The notes under the pieces: generated by a model | Databases searched by the model: none | The model's input: the letters and a program-made list of their open reading frames with translations, nothing else | What the model was told of the DNA's origin: nothing | Translations under genes and position numbers: made by a program | Part shown: piece after piece, positions 15,995 through 24,418 of the stretch | How the letters are laid out: every line of letters begins with the position of its first letter | Position numbering within the stretch: the first letter of the stretch is position 1 | Assembly (NCBI GenBank): GCA_023630215.1 | Contig: JALPRQ010000001.1 | Coordinates: forward strand, 1,302,001 to 1,366,000 | Length of the DNA: 64,000 nucleotides | Direction: 5' to 3' | Source of the DNA: Rhodobacteraceae bacterium NBU2976 | GTDB taxonomy: Bacteria > Pseudomonadota > Alphaproteobacteria > Rhodobacterales > Rhodobacteraceae

Positions 15995-17490
15995 CCCAAA
16001 AGATCGTCATCGTTGGCGGGGGAACGGCGGGTTGGCTCGCGGCGTTGATCCTTGGCGATGCCAAGGCGCGCCCGGCCGGGCATCCCGCCCCCGACATCAC
16101 GGTGATCGAAAGCAGCAAGATCGGCACCATCGGCGTTGGCGAGGGCACAACCGCCATCTTTCGCCAGATGCTCCAGCATTTTGGCATAGATGAACGCGCC
16201 TTTTTGGCTGCGACCGGCGCTACAATCAAATACGGCATCCGGCACCGCGACTGGCGCCGGATCGGGCATCATTACGATGGCCCGATTGACGATGTCGAGG
16301 CCGTGGCCGGTCAGGGGATCGACCTCTATGCCCTTGCCGCAGACAAACCGCTTGCTGATGCACACCTGTTCCAGCACCTGATGAACCGCAGCCGCGCCCC
16401 AGTCGCCGCACGCAATCATCGCGAGGTCCCGGCCGGCCCCTATCACCACGCCTACCATTTCGACCAGTCGCTTGCCGGTGCATTCCTGAAATCGCAGGCA
16501 CCCGGGGTGACGCTGATCGACGATCAGGTGCAGTCGGTCAATCGCGACGCTCTAAGCGGTGACATCACCTCGCTGGGTCTGGAAAGCGGGCAGGAGGTGA
16601 CGGGGGACATTTACCTTGACTGCACCGGATTCCGCCGCGCCCTGATCGGCCCGTTGGGGGCCAATTGGGTCAGCTACGGCGATATCCTTCCGGTCAACCG
16701 CGCCATGCCCTTTTGGGTTGACCTCAATCCGGACGAGGAGATCGACCCCTTCACCCTCGCCTGGGCGCAGCAAAACGGCTGGATGTGGCGCATCCCGACG
16801 CAGGGCCGCTATGGCTGTGGCTATGTCTATTCTGACGCCCATACCAGCCCCGACGCTGCGCAGGCGGAAATCGAAACGGCGCTTGGCCATGCGATTGAAC
16901 CGCGCAACGATATCCGAATTGATGCCGGTCGTCTGGACAATGCCTGGCTGCATAATTGCATCGCTGTTGGCCTGTCCTCGTCATTTCTGGAACCGCTCGA
17001 AGCGACCTCGATCCATGGCACGATTGTGCAACTGATGTGGCTGGCCCGCTGGCTGTCCGACGCCAAAGGGCGGGACCTCCATAACGCCGCTGTCGCCCGT
17101 CAGGTCGATGATTTCCGCGATTTCATCCGCATCCACTATGTTAGCGAACGCCGTGACAGCGCGTTTTGGTGCGATGTTGCCGCAACGCATCCGCAATCCG
17201 TGCAGGATCGGCTGGCACATTGGGCGCAAAAACTGCCGGACCGTAGTGATTTTAACGATTTCCCCGGTGACCTGCCGCATGTGCAGGAACAGCTTTACCG
17301 CCCGGTTCTGGATGGTCTGGGGCTGCTGAACCGACAACAGGCCAAGCAGGTGCTGGCCCGCGATCCCAAACGCCGCGCCGCCTTGCGCAAGGCGCATGGA
17401 CAATTGACCAAGGACTATAAACGCGCGGCGGGGCAATGCCTGCCTCATCGCGCCTGGCTAAATTCACTTCAACAGGACCAAGCACTATGA
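15991..17490 (+). CDS. Flavin-dependent halogenase-like protein (tryptophan halogenase family)
   Basis: 499 aa. The FAD-binding GGGTAGWLAA is at residues 8-17, an IGVGEGTT block follows, and the halogenase hallmark WMWRIP lies near residue 263. A SSFLEPLEATSIHG block follows around residue 330, also typical. Family members chlorinate or brominate aromatic substrates with FADH2, but many homologues sit in sugar-utilisation loci where no halogenation is known. Here it overlaps both neighbours by ATGA and lies between two GH4 genes, so it is expressed with sugar catabolism. I did not assign the catalytic lysine with certainty, and no flavin reductase gene is nearby. The substrate is unknown. Confidence 0.85.
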   Translation: MTQKIVIVGGGTAGWLAALILGDAKARPAGHPAPDITVIESSKIGTIGVGEGTTAIFRQMLQHFGIDERAFLAATGATIKYGIRHRDWRRIGHHYDGPIDDVEAVAGQGIDLYALAADKPLADAHLFQHLMNRSRAPVAARNHREVPAGPYHHAYHFDQSLAGAFLKSQAPGVTLIDDQVQSVNRDALSGDITSLGLESGQEVTGDIYLDCTGFRRALIGPLGANWVSYGDILPVNRAMPFWVDLNPDEEIDPFTLAWAQQNGWMWRIPTQGRYGCGYVYSDAHTSPDAAQAEIETALGHAIEPRNDIRIDAGRLDNAWLHNCIAVGLSSSFLEPLEATSIHGTIVQLMWLARWLSDAKGRDLHNAAVARQVDDFRDFIRIHYVSERRDSAFWCDVAATHPQSVQDRLAHWAQKLPDRSDFNDFPGDLPHVQEQLYRPVLDGLGLLNRQQAKQVLARDPKRRAALRKAHGQLTKDYKRAAGQCLPHRAWLNSLQQDQAL

Positions 17491-18980
17491 GTTTTAAAAT
17501 CTGCATCATCGGCGCAGGCAGCGTCGGCTTTACCAAAAAACTGATTTCCGACATCCTCAAGGTGCCAGAATTCGAAACTGTTGAATTCGCCCTGACCGAT
17601 ATCAACGCCGATAATCTGGATATGATCCGCCAGATCATTGAACGGATCATCTCGGTGAACGGGTTGAAAACCCGCGTCACCGCCACTACCGACCGGCGTG
17701 AGGCGCTAAAAGGCGCGCGCTATATCATGAATTTCGTGCGCATCGGCGGACTGGAGGCGTTCGAGACGGATATCTCGATCCCCCTGAAATACGGTGTTGA
17801 CCAATGTGTTGGCGATACGATCTGCGCGGGCGGTATTCTTTACGGACAACGTGGCATCGCCGCGATGCAGGATTTCTGCGCCGACATCAATGAACTGGCT
17901 GAACCTGATGCGCTACTGCTCAACTATTCCAACCCTATGGTCATGATGACATGGGCGGCACTGGATGCCGGGGTGCGCACGGTGGGCCTGTGTCATGGTG
18001 TGCAGAATGGTCATCGACAGATCTCCCGCGCCCTAGGTGAGCCTTTCGAAGACGTCGATATCATCTGCTCGGGGATCAACCACCAGACATGGTATCTCGA
18101 TATCCGCGTGCGCGGGCGCAAGGTCGAGCTGGATGAACTGATCGCCGCGTTCGAGGCCCACCCCGTCTATTCCGTACAGGAAAAGGTCCGTATCGATGTG
18201 CTGAAACGCTTTGGCTATTACTCCACCGAAAGCAACGGCCATCTGTCGGAATATCTGCCCTGGTATCGCAAGCGCCCCGATCAGATCACCGACTGGATTT
18301 CGCTCGATGACTGGATTCATGGCGAAACTGGCGGCTATCTGCGCTATTGCACGGAAAACCGCAACTGGTTCGTAGAAGACTTCCCCCGTTTCCTGGAGGA
18401 GGCAGGCGCGCCCCTCAGCGACTATGAACGCACCGACGAACATGCCAGCCACATTCTGGAGGCGCTGGAGACCGGGCGGACCTATCGCGGGCATTTCAAC
18501 GTGCGCAATAACGGCGCGATCCCCAACCTGCCCGACGACTGCATCATTGAAAGCCCCGGTTTCGTTGACCGTTTCGGCATCAACATGGTCGAAGGGATCG
18601 AACTCCCGCTTGCGTGTCAGGCGACCTGTTCGACGTCGGTCAATGTTCAGCGCATGGCCGTGCGTGCCGCGCAGACCGGCGATGTCGATCTGTTGAAACA
18701 GGCTGTCCTGCATGACCCGCTGGTCGGTGCGATCTGCACGCCCGACGAGGTCTGGCAGATGGTTGATGAAATGCTGGTCGCACAGGCCGAATGGCTGCCG
18801 CAATATGCCCATGCGATCCCAGCAGCCCGCGAGCGTTTGAAAACCCCCAAGGTCCAGACGCGTGAATGGACAGGTGCCGCCCGTCTGGATGTGCGCAGCG
18901 TTGATGAACTCCGCGCCGCTCGTGCCACACTTGAGCCAAAGGATCACGGGCATGGTCTAGGGACAAAGGTGATGGGTTAA
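17487..18980 (+). CDS. GH4 family glycosidase, second copy
   Basis: 497 aa. The N-terminal loop is CIIGAGSVGFTKKL. The metal-ligand motifs are GLCHGVQNG and CSGINHQTWYLD, with NPMVMM in between. It differs clearly from the GH4 enzyme two genes upstream and is about 45 residues longer at the C-terminus, so the two probably act on different linkages or sugars. The open frame starts earlier (17436), but ATG 17487 overlaps the halogenase-like stop (ATGA) and gives the family N-terminus. It is the last gene of the importer operon and is followed by a hairpin. Confidence 0.87.
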   Translation: MSFKICIIGAGSVGFTKKLISDILKVPEFETVEFALTDINADNLDMIRQIIERIISVNGLKTRVTATTDRREALKGARYIMNFVRIGGLEAFETDISIPLKYGVDQCVGDTICAGGILYGQRGIAAMQDFCADINELAEPDALLLNYSNPMVMMTWAALDAGVRTVGLCHGVQNGHRQISRALGEPFEDVDIICSGINHQTWYLDIRVRGRKVELDELIAAFEAHPVYSVQEKVRIDVLKRFGYYSTESNGHLSEYLPWYRKRPDQITDWISLDDWIHGETGGYLRYCTENRNWFVEDFPRFLEEAGAPLSDYERTDEHASHILEALETGRTYRGHFNVRNNGAIPNLPDDCIIESPGFVDRFGINMVEGIELPLACQATCSTSVNVQRMAVRAAQTGDVDLLKQAVLHDPLVGAICTPDEVWQMVDEMLVAQAEWLPQYAHAIPAARERLKTPKVQTREWTGAARLDVRSVDELRAARATLEPKDHGHGLGTKVMG

Positions 18981-18992
18981 CCCGCTATCGCC

Positions 18993-19020
18993 AATCCGGC
19001 ATAGCTTTCGGTGCCGGATT
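18993..19020 (+). terminator. Hairpin after the sugar operon
   Basis: AATCCGGCA (18993-19001) pairs with TGCCGGATT (19012-19020) across TAGCTTTCGG. It lies 12 bases after the stop of the last GH4 gene. There is no clear T-run (GTCATTTG follows), so it may act as a 3' stabiliser or a weak terminator. Confidence 0.55.
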
Positions 19021-19095
19021 GTCATTTGATGGGCGTTATTTCCTCCAACTCAGCGCAATCAGGTCCAGCTCAGCTGACAGGCTCAGCAACCGATA

Positions 19096-19662
19096 CTAGG
19101 TGCGGACCGACATCGGTTTCAGCGGATGGCGTACGTAATCTGATCCGATCACACCGCCCTCCATCATCACGGTTTTCGCGGACCGCAACTCGCACTGGCA
19201 GTTTTCGTGGTTGATCAGCGGCAGGCACAGCTTCCACTGATCCAGTGCCCCATCCACACCGCCAGCCAGATAGCGTGTCACAATCGGCCGGATCTTCTCC
19301 GGTTGCAGGGCCGAGGTCATTCTGCCGGTGCAGCCCGCATCCAGATCAGCCAGCAGGGTCACCGCTTCCTCGCCATCAAACGGGCTGACGATATGGTCGC
19401 CCCCGGCCGCAAATAGTGCCGCCAGCTTATTGGCGGCAAAGGGGGTTTCGACTTTGAAATAGCTGACATTCTCGATTTCCTTCGCCATCCGCACCAGTGT
19501 CGGCACCAGAAGGGAAACCCCCGACAAGGACGCGTTCCGCACCACGATCGGGATAGAAATCGCGTCACTAACCGCCTGGAAACGCTCCATAATCCCGACT
19601 TCCGCCGGAACCAGACCAACCCCGTGATATGGTGGCATCATCATCACCATGAACGCCCCCAT
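19096..19662 (-). pseudogene. Dihydrodipicolinate synthase-like aldolase, N-terminally truncated
   Basis: The 188-aa frame reads MVMMMPPYHGVGLVPAE, then YFKVETPFAANKLAALF and FDGEEAVTLLADLDAG, ending in YVRHPLKPM. This is the C-terminal two thirds of a DapA/KDG-aldolase family protein, normally about 300 aa. The N-terminal part, including the early barrel strands, is missing, and the frame begins where a galactose dehydrogenase fragment ends. Members of this family split 2-keto-3-deoxy sugar acids, which would fit galactose breakdown. It is probably non-functional. Confidence 0.75.
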
Positions 19663-19663
19663 T

Positions 19664-19797
19664 GCCTCGGCTGTTCAACCCTATCGATCAGCAAGGTCCC
19701 CCGCCATGGCGTAGCGTCAGGTTGCCGGCGTCGGTTTCCACCTCGATATCCCAGATGTCGCCCCCGGTTTCGCGCCAGGTCACTGCGAACCGGTTAA
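19664..19797 (-). pseudogene. Galactose 1-dehydrogenase-like C-terminal fragment
   Basis: The minus strand reads RFAVTWRETGGDIWDIEVET and continues DAGNLTLRHGGG, then shifts frame to TLLIDRVEQPRQ. This matches the C-terminal part of Gfo/Idh-type D-galactose 1-dehydrogenases as I recall them. Only about 45 residues remain, with one frameshift. It joins directly to the truncated aldolase downstream and to a sugar permease fragment upstream. Fragment identity is moderate because it is so short. Confidence 0.5.
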
Positions 19798-20005
19798 ACC
19801 GCTTGCCCGCCTGTCAGCAATGTGCCCCCCAGCACAACCGACGCAATCGCCGACAGCACCAGCGAGGAGCCCGCAAGCGAATAATCCGATTTCGAATAAA
19901 ACGCATAAACCACCCCGGAGAGATATACCCGTCAACGATCAGGATTATCACAAATGCCAGTAATGGTCAGATCGCCCGTCCGCGCAGCACGCGCCCGATA
20001 AATGA
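19794..20005 (-). pseudogene. Sugar ABC transporter permease (RbsC type), internally deleted remnant
   Basis: On the minus strand the N-terminal part reads FIGRVLRGRAI, a stop (TGA where a Trp would fit), then PLLAFVIILIVDGYISPGWF. It passes directly into a C-terminal piece in another frame, VVYAFYSKSDYSLAG then AIASVVLGGTLLTGG. These are the start and the late segment of RbsC/YtfT/AraH-type permeases. The middle (about 200 residues) is deleted. It ends at TAA 19794-19796 and abuts the Sua5 stop at 20010. Confidence 0.6.
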
Positions 20006-20009
20006 AAGA

Positions 20010-20969
20010 TTACGGGCGTGGCGCTGCGGCGCGACGGAGGCGGTCATTGATCGCCTCGCCCAATCCGAAATCTGGAATTTTGGCGACGGCAATCTGCGAC
20101 AAGCCGTTGTCGATTGCGATCTGATCAAGTTGGCGAAGGTGGGCAAACAGGTTGGCGGCTGCCTCGCGCAGGTCCTCTGACGGGGACAGATTTCGTGACG
20201 GGACGTCAAATTTGTCCGGTCCAAAACCCAACCATGCGTCGCCATCAGGGGCGCGTGCATTCAGACGCAGGCTGACCGTCGGGGCATAATGCGAACTCAG
20301 CTGACCGGGCGCAGTAATGTCGCCTGCCACGGGTGTGGCAAGGGTTTGCTGTAGCGCCGCTTCAAGTGCGGCGCGTGGGATACCCCCCTTGCGCAGCAGC
20401 GTTGGCTTTGGAAGGAAACCGACGATTGTCGATTCCAGACCTACGTCGCATGGACCACCATCCAGAATTGCAGCGATTTTTCCATCCAACCCGTCAAGAA
20501 CATGCGCCGCTGTCGTCGGACTGACCGTGCCGGATGGGTTCGCCGATGGTGCAGCCACCGGCCCGTCGAACGCACGCAGTAGGGATTGTGCAAGCGGATG
20601 CGCAGGGATGCGTACGGCAACGGTATCAAGCCCGGCGGTTACAAGGTCGGACAGATTCGCGTCCGCGCGTTGCGGCAGGACCAAGGTAAGAGGACCGGGC
20701 CAGAATGCCAGCAATGGGCGCGCGTCGTCGGGAATGTCAGCGATTTGTGCGACCCCCGCCACATCAGGGACATGAATAATCAGCGGGTTGAACCGGGGAC
20801 GGCCCTTTGCTTCGAATATCGCGGCGACCGCTTCACCGTTCCGGGCATCCGCCCCAAGGCCATAGACCGTTTCCGTGGGAAACGCGACCAACTGCCCGTT
20901 GCGCAGACGCGCTGCCGCATCGGCAATGCCGTCTGTATTCGCGGGTAATGTCACTGTCTTGTTGGCCAT
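20010..20969 (-). CDS. L-threonylcarbamoyladenylate synthase (Sua5 type)
   Basis: 319 aa. It makes threonylcarbamoyl-AMP from threonine, bicarbonate and ATP, the first step of t6A37 tRNA modification, in the cytoplasm. The YrdC domain is clear: AFPTETVYGLGADA, KGRPRFNPLIIH, FWPGPLTLVLP and PVAAPSANPSGTVSPTTA. It has the additional C-terminal Sua5 domain (from about residue 215), unlike the short TsaC form. The open frame starts earlier (21068), but ATG 20969 (MANKTVTLP) gives the family N-terminus. Confidence 0.92.
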   Translation of the reverse strand: MANKTVTLPANTDGIADAAARLRNGQLVAFPTETVYGLGADARNGEAVAAIFEAKGRPRFNPLIIHVPDVAGVAQIADIPDDARPLLAFWPGPLTLVLPQRADANLSDLVTAGLDTVAVRIPAHPLAQSLLRAFDGPVAAPSANPSGTVSPTTAAHVLDGLDGKIAAILDGGPCDVGLESTIVGFLPKPTLLRKGGIPRAALEAALQQTLATPVAGDITAPGQLSSHYAPTVSLRLNARAPDGDAWLGFGPDKFDVPSRNLSPSEDLREAAANLFAHLRQLDQIAIDNGLSQIAVAKIPDFGLGEAINDRLRRAAAPRP

Positions 20970-21066
20970 CTTTACGCCGCGTTTCCCTTGCCCCTTAAGG
21001 CCCCGTGCCCTAGGTTTTGCGCAGCAATAGCGGAACAATTCCCGCTTGCAAAGGGAGGAGCTTATC

Positions 21067-22698
21067 ATGTCCTATCGTGCCCCCGTTAATCAGATGACAT
21101 TCCTGCTGAACGCAGTGCTGGGTGCTGACCGATTGGCAGCAACCGACCTGTTTGCCGAGGCGACAAGCGACATGACCGACGCGATCCTTGGTGAAGCCGC
21201 CAAGATGTCGGAGGTGGTGTTGGCACCGCTGAATCGCGCGGGCGACCTGCATCCGGCGGTGTTGGAAAACGGGGTCGTGCGGACTTCACCCGGCTTTGCG
21301 GATGGGTATCGTGCGATTGCCGATGGCGGCTGGGTGGGCATGGCGGCGGACCCGGCGTTTGGCGGCATGGGATTGCCGATGGCGCTGACGGTGTGTGTCA
21401 ATGAAATGATGGCCTCCGCCTGTATGTCACTGTCCCTTAACCCTTTGATGACGCAGGGACAAATCGAGGCGTTGGAACATCACGCGAGTGACGAGATCAA
21501 GGCGCTGTATTTGCCCAAACTGATTAACGGCGAGTGGTGCGGGACGATGAACCTGACCGAGCCGCAGGCGGGGTCCGACGTGGGCGCACTGCGGACCAAG
21601 GCGGAGCCGAACGGCGACGGGACCTATGCGATCACGGGGCAAAAAATTTACATAAGTTGGGGCGATCATGATCTGGCGGAGAATATCTGCCATCTGGTGC
21701 TGGCACGTCTACCCGATGCTGTGGCGGGGACAAAGGGCATCAGCCTGTTCATCGTGCCGAAAATCTTGCCTGACGGGGTGGCGAATGACCTTGGCGTAGT
21801 GTCGCTGGAACACAAGATGGGGCTGCATGGTTCGCCCACGGCAGTGATGGAATATCGGGGCGCGAAAGGTTGGATGGTTGGCGCGGAAAATGGTGGCATG
21901 GCGGCAATGTTCACGATGATGAACAACGCGCGACTGGGCGTCGGCATCGAAGGACTGTCGCAGGCCGAAGCGGCGTTGCAGAAGGCGCGCGCCTATGCGT
22001 TAGAACGTAAGCAGGGGCGCTCGTTGGCGGGCGGGCATGGCACGATTGTCGATCATGCGGATGTGCGCCGGATGCTGGCGACGATGGAGGCATTGACCTT
22101 CAGCGCCCGCGCGATTTGTCTGGATACGGCGATTTCCTTGGACTTGGCCAAGGCTGGCAATGCGGAGCAGGCGGCCCGCGCCGCCTTTCTGACGCCGATT
22201 GCCAAGGCGTTTGGCACCGATACCGGGTGCGAGGTGTCGGAACTGGCGATGCAAGTCTTCGGCGGTATGGGCTTTATCGAGGAAACCGGGATCGCGCAGC
22301 ATTACCGCGACGTGCGCGTGACCGCGATTTACGAGGGCACGAATGGCATTCAGGCGATGGATTTCGTGGGCCGTAAATTGATGGATGGTGGTGCGGCGGC
22401 ACGGGCAGTTCTGGCGGAAATGGATGACGCTGTTGCGGACGCGACGACGACCTTGACTCAAACGCTGGACTGGATGCTGGCGGCGGAAATGAATGATCGT
22501 TTTGCGGGTGCGGTGCCGTTTCTAAGGGCGTTCGCGCTGACGCTGGGTGGGTCCTATTTGGCGAAAGCAGCGGCGATTGACCCCGCTTACCTACCGCTAC
22601 GCAATTTCCACAATCGGCAGCTCTTGCCGCAGGTGAATGCGTTGTGTAAAGCAGCGGTCGAGGGGGCTTCTCCCCTCTATGCCTTTGATTTTACATGA
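21067..22698 (+). CDS. Acyl-CoA dehydrogenase family protein
   Basis: 543 aa from the ATG at 21067, preceded by GGAGGAG. The N-terminus MSYRAPV and the long C-terminal domain are typical of the larger acyl-CoA dehydrogenases of Rhodobacterales (DmdC-like and relatives). Visible blocks are NLTEPQAGSDVGAL (substrate/FAD contact), QVFGGMGFIEE and AIYEGTNGIQAMD, the last with the catalytic-type glutamate. It uses FAD and passes electrons to ETF. The acyl substrate cannot be named; 3-methylmercaptopropionyl-CoA or fatty acyl-CoA are possibilities. Its stop overlaps the next start (ATGA). Confidence 0.88.
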   Translation: MSYRAPVNQMTFLLNAVLGADRLAATDLFAEATSDMTDAILGEAAKMSEVVLAPLNRAGDLHPAVLENGVVRTSPGFADGYRAIADGGWVGMAADPAFGGMGLPMALTVCVNEMMASACMSLSLNPLMTQGQIEALEHHASDEIKALYLPKLINGEWCGTMNLTEPQAGSDVGALRTKAEPNGDGTYAITGQKIYISWGDHDLAENICHLVLARLPDAVAGTKGISLFIVPKILPDGVANDLGVVSLEHKMGLHGSPTAVMEYRGAKGWMVGAENGGMAAMFTMMNNARLGVGIEGLSQAEAALQKARAYALERKQGRSLAGGHGTIVDHADVRRMLATMEALTFSARAICLDTAISLDLAKAGNAEQAARAAFLTPIAKAFGTDTGCEVSELAMQVFGGMGFIEETGIAQHYRDVRVTAIYEGTNGIQAMDFVGRKLMDGGAAARAVLAEMDDAVADATTTLTQTLDWMLAAEMNDRFAGAVPFLRAFALTLGGSYLAKAAAIDPAYLPLRNFHNRQLLPQVNALCKAAVEGASPLYAFDFT

Positions 22699-23720
22699 CA
22701 GAAATCCGATTTCCCCACGAACAACATCCCGAAACTGGCGAGGTGATCGAGGTTGCTGACGGTATCCTATGGTTCCGTCTGCCGCTGCCCATGGCGCTTG
22801 ATCACGTCAATATCTATGCACTGGATGACGGCGATGGCTGGACGGTTGTGGATGCCGGAATCAATACCAATAAAACCCGCGCGATTTGGGAGGGGCTGCT
22901 GACCGGCCCGCTGTCCGGAAAACCTCTGCTCCGCGTGCTGGTTACACATTATCACCCGGATCATATCGGGTTGGCGGGCTGGTTGCAGACAGCATATGGT
23001 GCAGAGTTGTGGACCACGCGGACCAGCTGGTTGCAGGCGCGAATGTTGCAGCTTGATGAACAACCTGTCTGGCCTGACGAGGCCGTCGCGTTTTATCGCG
23101 CTGCGGGTATGGAGCCGAGCCTGTTCGAACGTCGCCGCACCGAGCGCCCGTTCAATTTCTCTGACGCGGTCGCTCCGTTGCCGCTGGGGTATCACCGGAT
23201 CAGCGAAGGCGATGTGATCCGTATGGGTGGGCGACGCTGGCGGGTGCATATCGGCAACGGACATGCGCCGGAACATGCTACGCTTTGGTCGCTGGATGAC
23301 AATCTGATCCTTTCAGGGGATCAAATTATTCCGGGGATATCATCAAATCTCGGCGTCTTTCCAACAGAACCCAATGCCGATCCAGTAACGGAATGGCTGG
23401 ACAGTTGCGCGCGATTCTTGGACATGGCCGAGGGGCGGCATTTTGCCCTGCCGGGTCACAAACTGCCGTTTTATGGCGTACCCGAACGCCTGACCCAGTT
23501 GATCGACAATCACCACGGGGCGTTGGCGCGGTTGCTGGATCATCTGACTACCCCGAAAACCGGTGGCGAATGCTTCCTGCCGCTGTTCAAACGCGAGATT
23601 GGCGAGGGGGAATATGGACTGGCACTGGCGGAAACTGTCGCGCATTTGAATCACCTGCTGTATGCGGATAAAGTGACCCGCGAAATGCGCGATGGCGTGT
23701 GGCACTGGAGCCGGGTGTGA
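22695..23720 (+). CDS. MBL-fold metallo-hydrolase
   Basis: 341 aa. The metal-binding motif is THYHPDHIGL (H85, H87, D89, H90), with further ligands in NGHAPEHATLW and in SGDQIIPGIS. The C-terminal ~90 residues form a helical domain like that of LACTB2/RNase Z-related hydrolases. It is coupled to the acyl-CoA dehydrogenase upstream and to a DUF6173 gene downstream, so a role linked to CoA thioesters or fatty acid breakdown is possible, but the substrate is unknown. Confidence 0.88.
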   Translation: MTEIRFPHEQHPETGEVIEVADGILWFRLPLPMALDHVNIYALDDGDGWTVVDAGINTNKTRAIWEGLLTGPLSGKPLLRVLVTHYHPDHIGLAGWLQTAYGAELWTTRTSWLQARMLQLDEQPVWPDEAVAFYRAAGMEPSLFERRRTERPFNFSDAVAPLPLGYHRISEGDVIRMGGRRWRVHIGNGHAPEHATLWSLDDNLILSGDQIIPGISSNLGVFPTEPNADPVTEWLDSCARFLDMAEGRHFALPGHKLPFYGVPERLTQLIDNHHGALARLLDHLTTPKTGGECFLPLFKREIGEGEYGLALAETVAHLNHLLYADKVTREMRDGVWHWSRV

Positions 23721-24181
23721 CAGAGATTAAAACAACCGCAGAAGCCCTTGAGAATGCAGCCCTTCGTGGGGCCGCGATGGCAGAGGGACAGGCGATGGAA
23801 CACCAACCCTTTCCCACAGGGTTTGCGATGCAGCCAACACCGCCGAAATCGGACGCACAATGGGCCTATGAGCGGTTGATCCTGTATATCCGCAATTTTG
23901 AATCCCAATTGGATGATGAACACGAAGTTGCGATGGGGCTGGCGGGGGCTGCGGTCGGGACATTACTGATTCAAGGGATTGGTTTCTTCGCCCCTGATCT
24001 GGTGACATTTTACGGCGAAGACGAAGAAGGCGGGCGCATGCAGCTGATCCAGCATGTCAGCCAATTGAATGTCATGCTGGTTGCCAGCCCGAAACGCGAG
24101 GATACTCCGAACCGGATCGGCTTTCGTCTGGTGGAGCAGTTGGAGGATCAGGTTGGTAAAGACACAGTCGCGGAAAAATGA
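23717..24181 (+). CDS. DUF6173 family protein
   Basis: 154 aa from a GTG at 23717 that overlaps the upstream stop (GTGA). A variable N-terminus of about 45 residues is followed by the conserved block AQWAYERLILYIRNFESQLD, VAMGLAGAAVGTLLIQGIG, then LVTFYGEDEEG and LIQHVSQLNVMLVASP. This is the DUF6173 pattern, of unknown function and common in Rhodobacterales. An upstream in-frame start (23699) lies inside the MBL gene and is less likely. Confidence 0.8.
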   Translation: MTEIKTTAEALENAALRGAAMAEGQAMEHQPFPTGFAMQPTPPKSDAQWAYERLILYIRNFESQLDDEHEVAMGLAGAAVGTLLIQGIGFFAPDLVTFYGEDEEGGRMQLIQHVSQLNVMLVASPKREDTPNRIGFRLVEQLEDQVGKDTVAEK

Positions 24182-24259
24182 CGGATTGTGGGTATTGCAC
24201 CCTTCACTTGCAGGAAAAATCGTGGCAAACCTGTCTCGATTTGCAACAGGAGACGTGTC

Positions 24260-24394
24260 ATGGCGGACCATGAGTATGGGAAAATGGACATTCACGAACA
24301 GGAAAAAACCTATCATGGCTTTCTGAAGCTGGGTCGGATCAGCCTGTATATCTGTCTGGGGATTTTGGTGTTCCTAGCGGTGTTCAATTCCTGA
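24260..24394 (+). CDS. aa3-type cytochrome c oxidase subunit IV
   Basis: 44 aa: MADHEYGKMDIHEQEKTYHG, then a single membrane helix to the end (LYICLGILVFLAVF). This is the small bacterial subunit IV of aa3-type cytochrome c oxidase, usually encoded away from the main subunits, as here. Upstream AGGAGACG gives a ribosome site 4-5 bases from the ATG. Confidence 0.9.
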   Translation: MADHEYGKMDIHEQEKTYHGFLKLGRISLYICLGILVFLAVFNS

Positions 24395-24418
24395 TTTTAC
24401 GCGGATACGGACGGGGAC

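Noticed and set aside
15991-17490. Halogenase-like gene as a RiPP tailoring enzyme
   Set aside because: It is coupled by overlaps to the GH4 genes and lies 9 kb from the RiPP-like unit in a different operon.
18033-18953. 306-aa open frame antisense to the second GH4 gene
   Set aside because: Shadow frame in GC-rich DNA without any motif.
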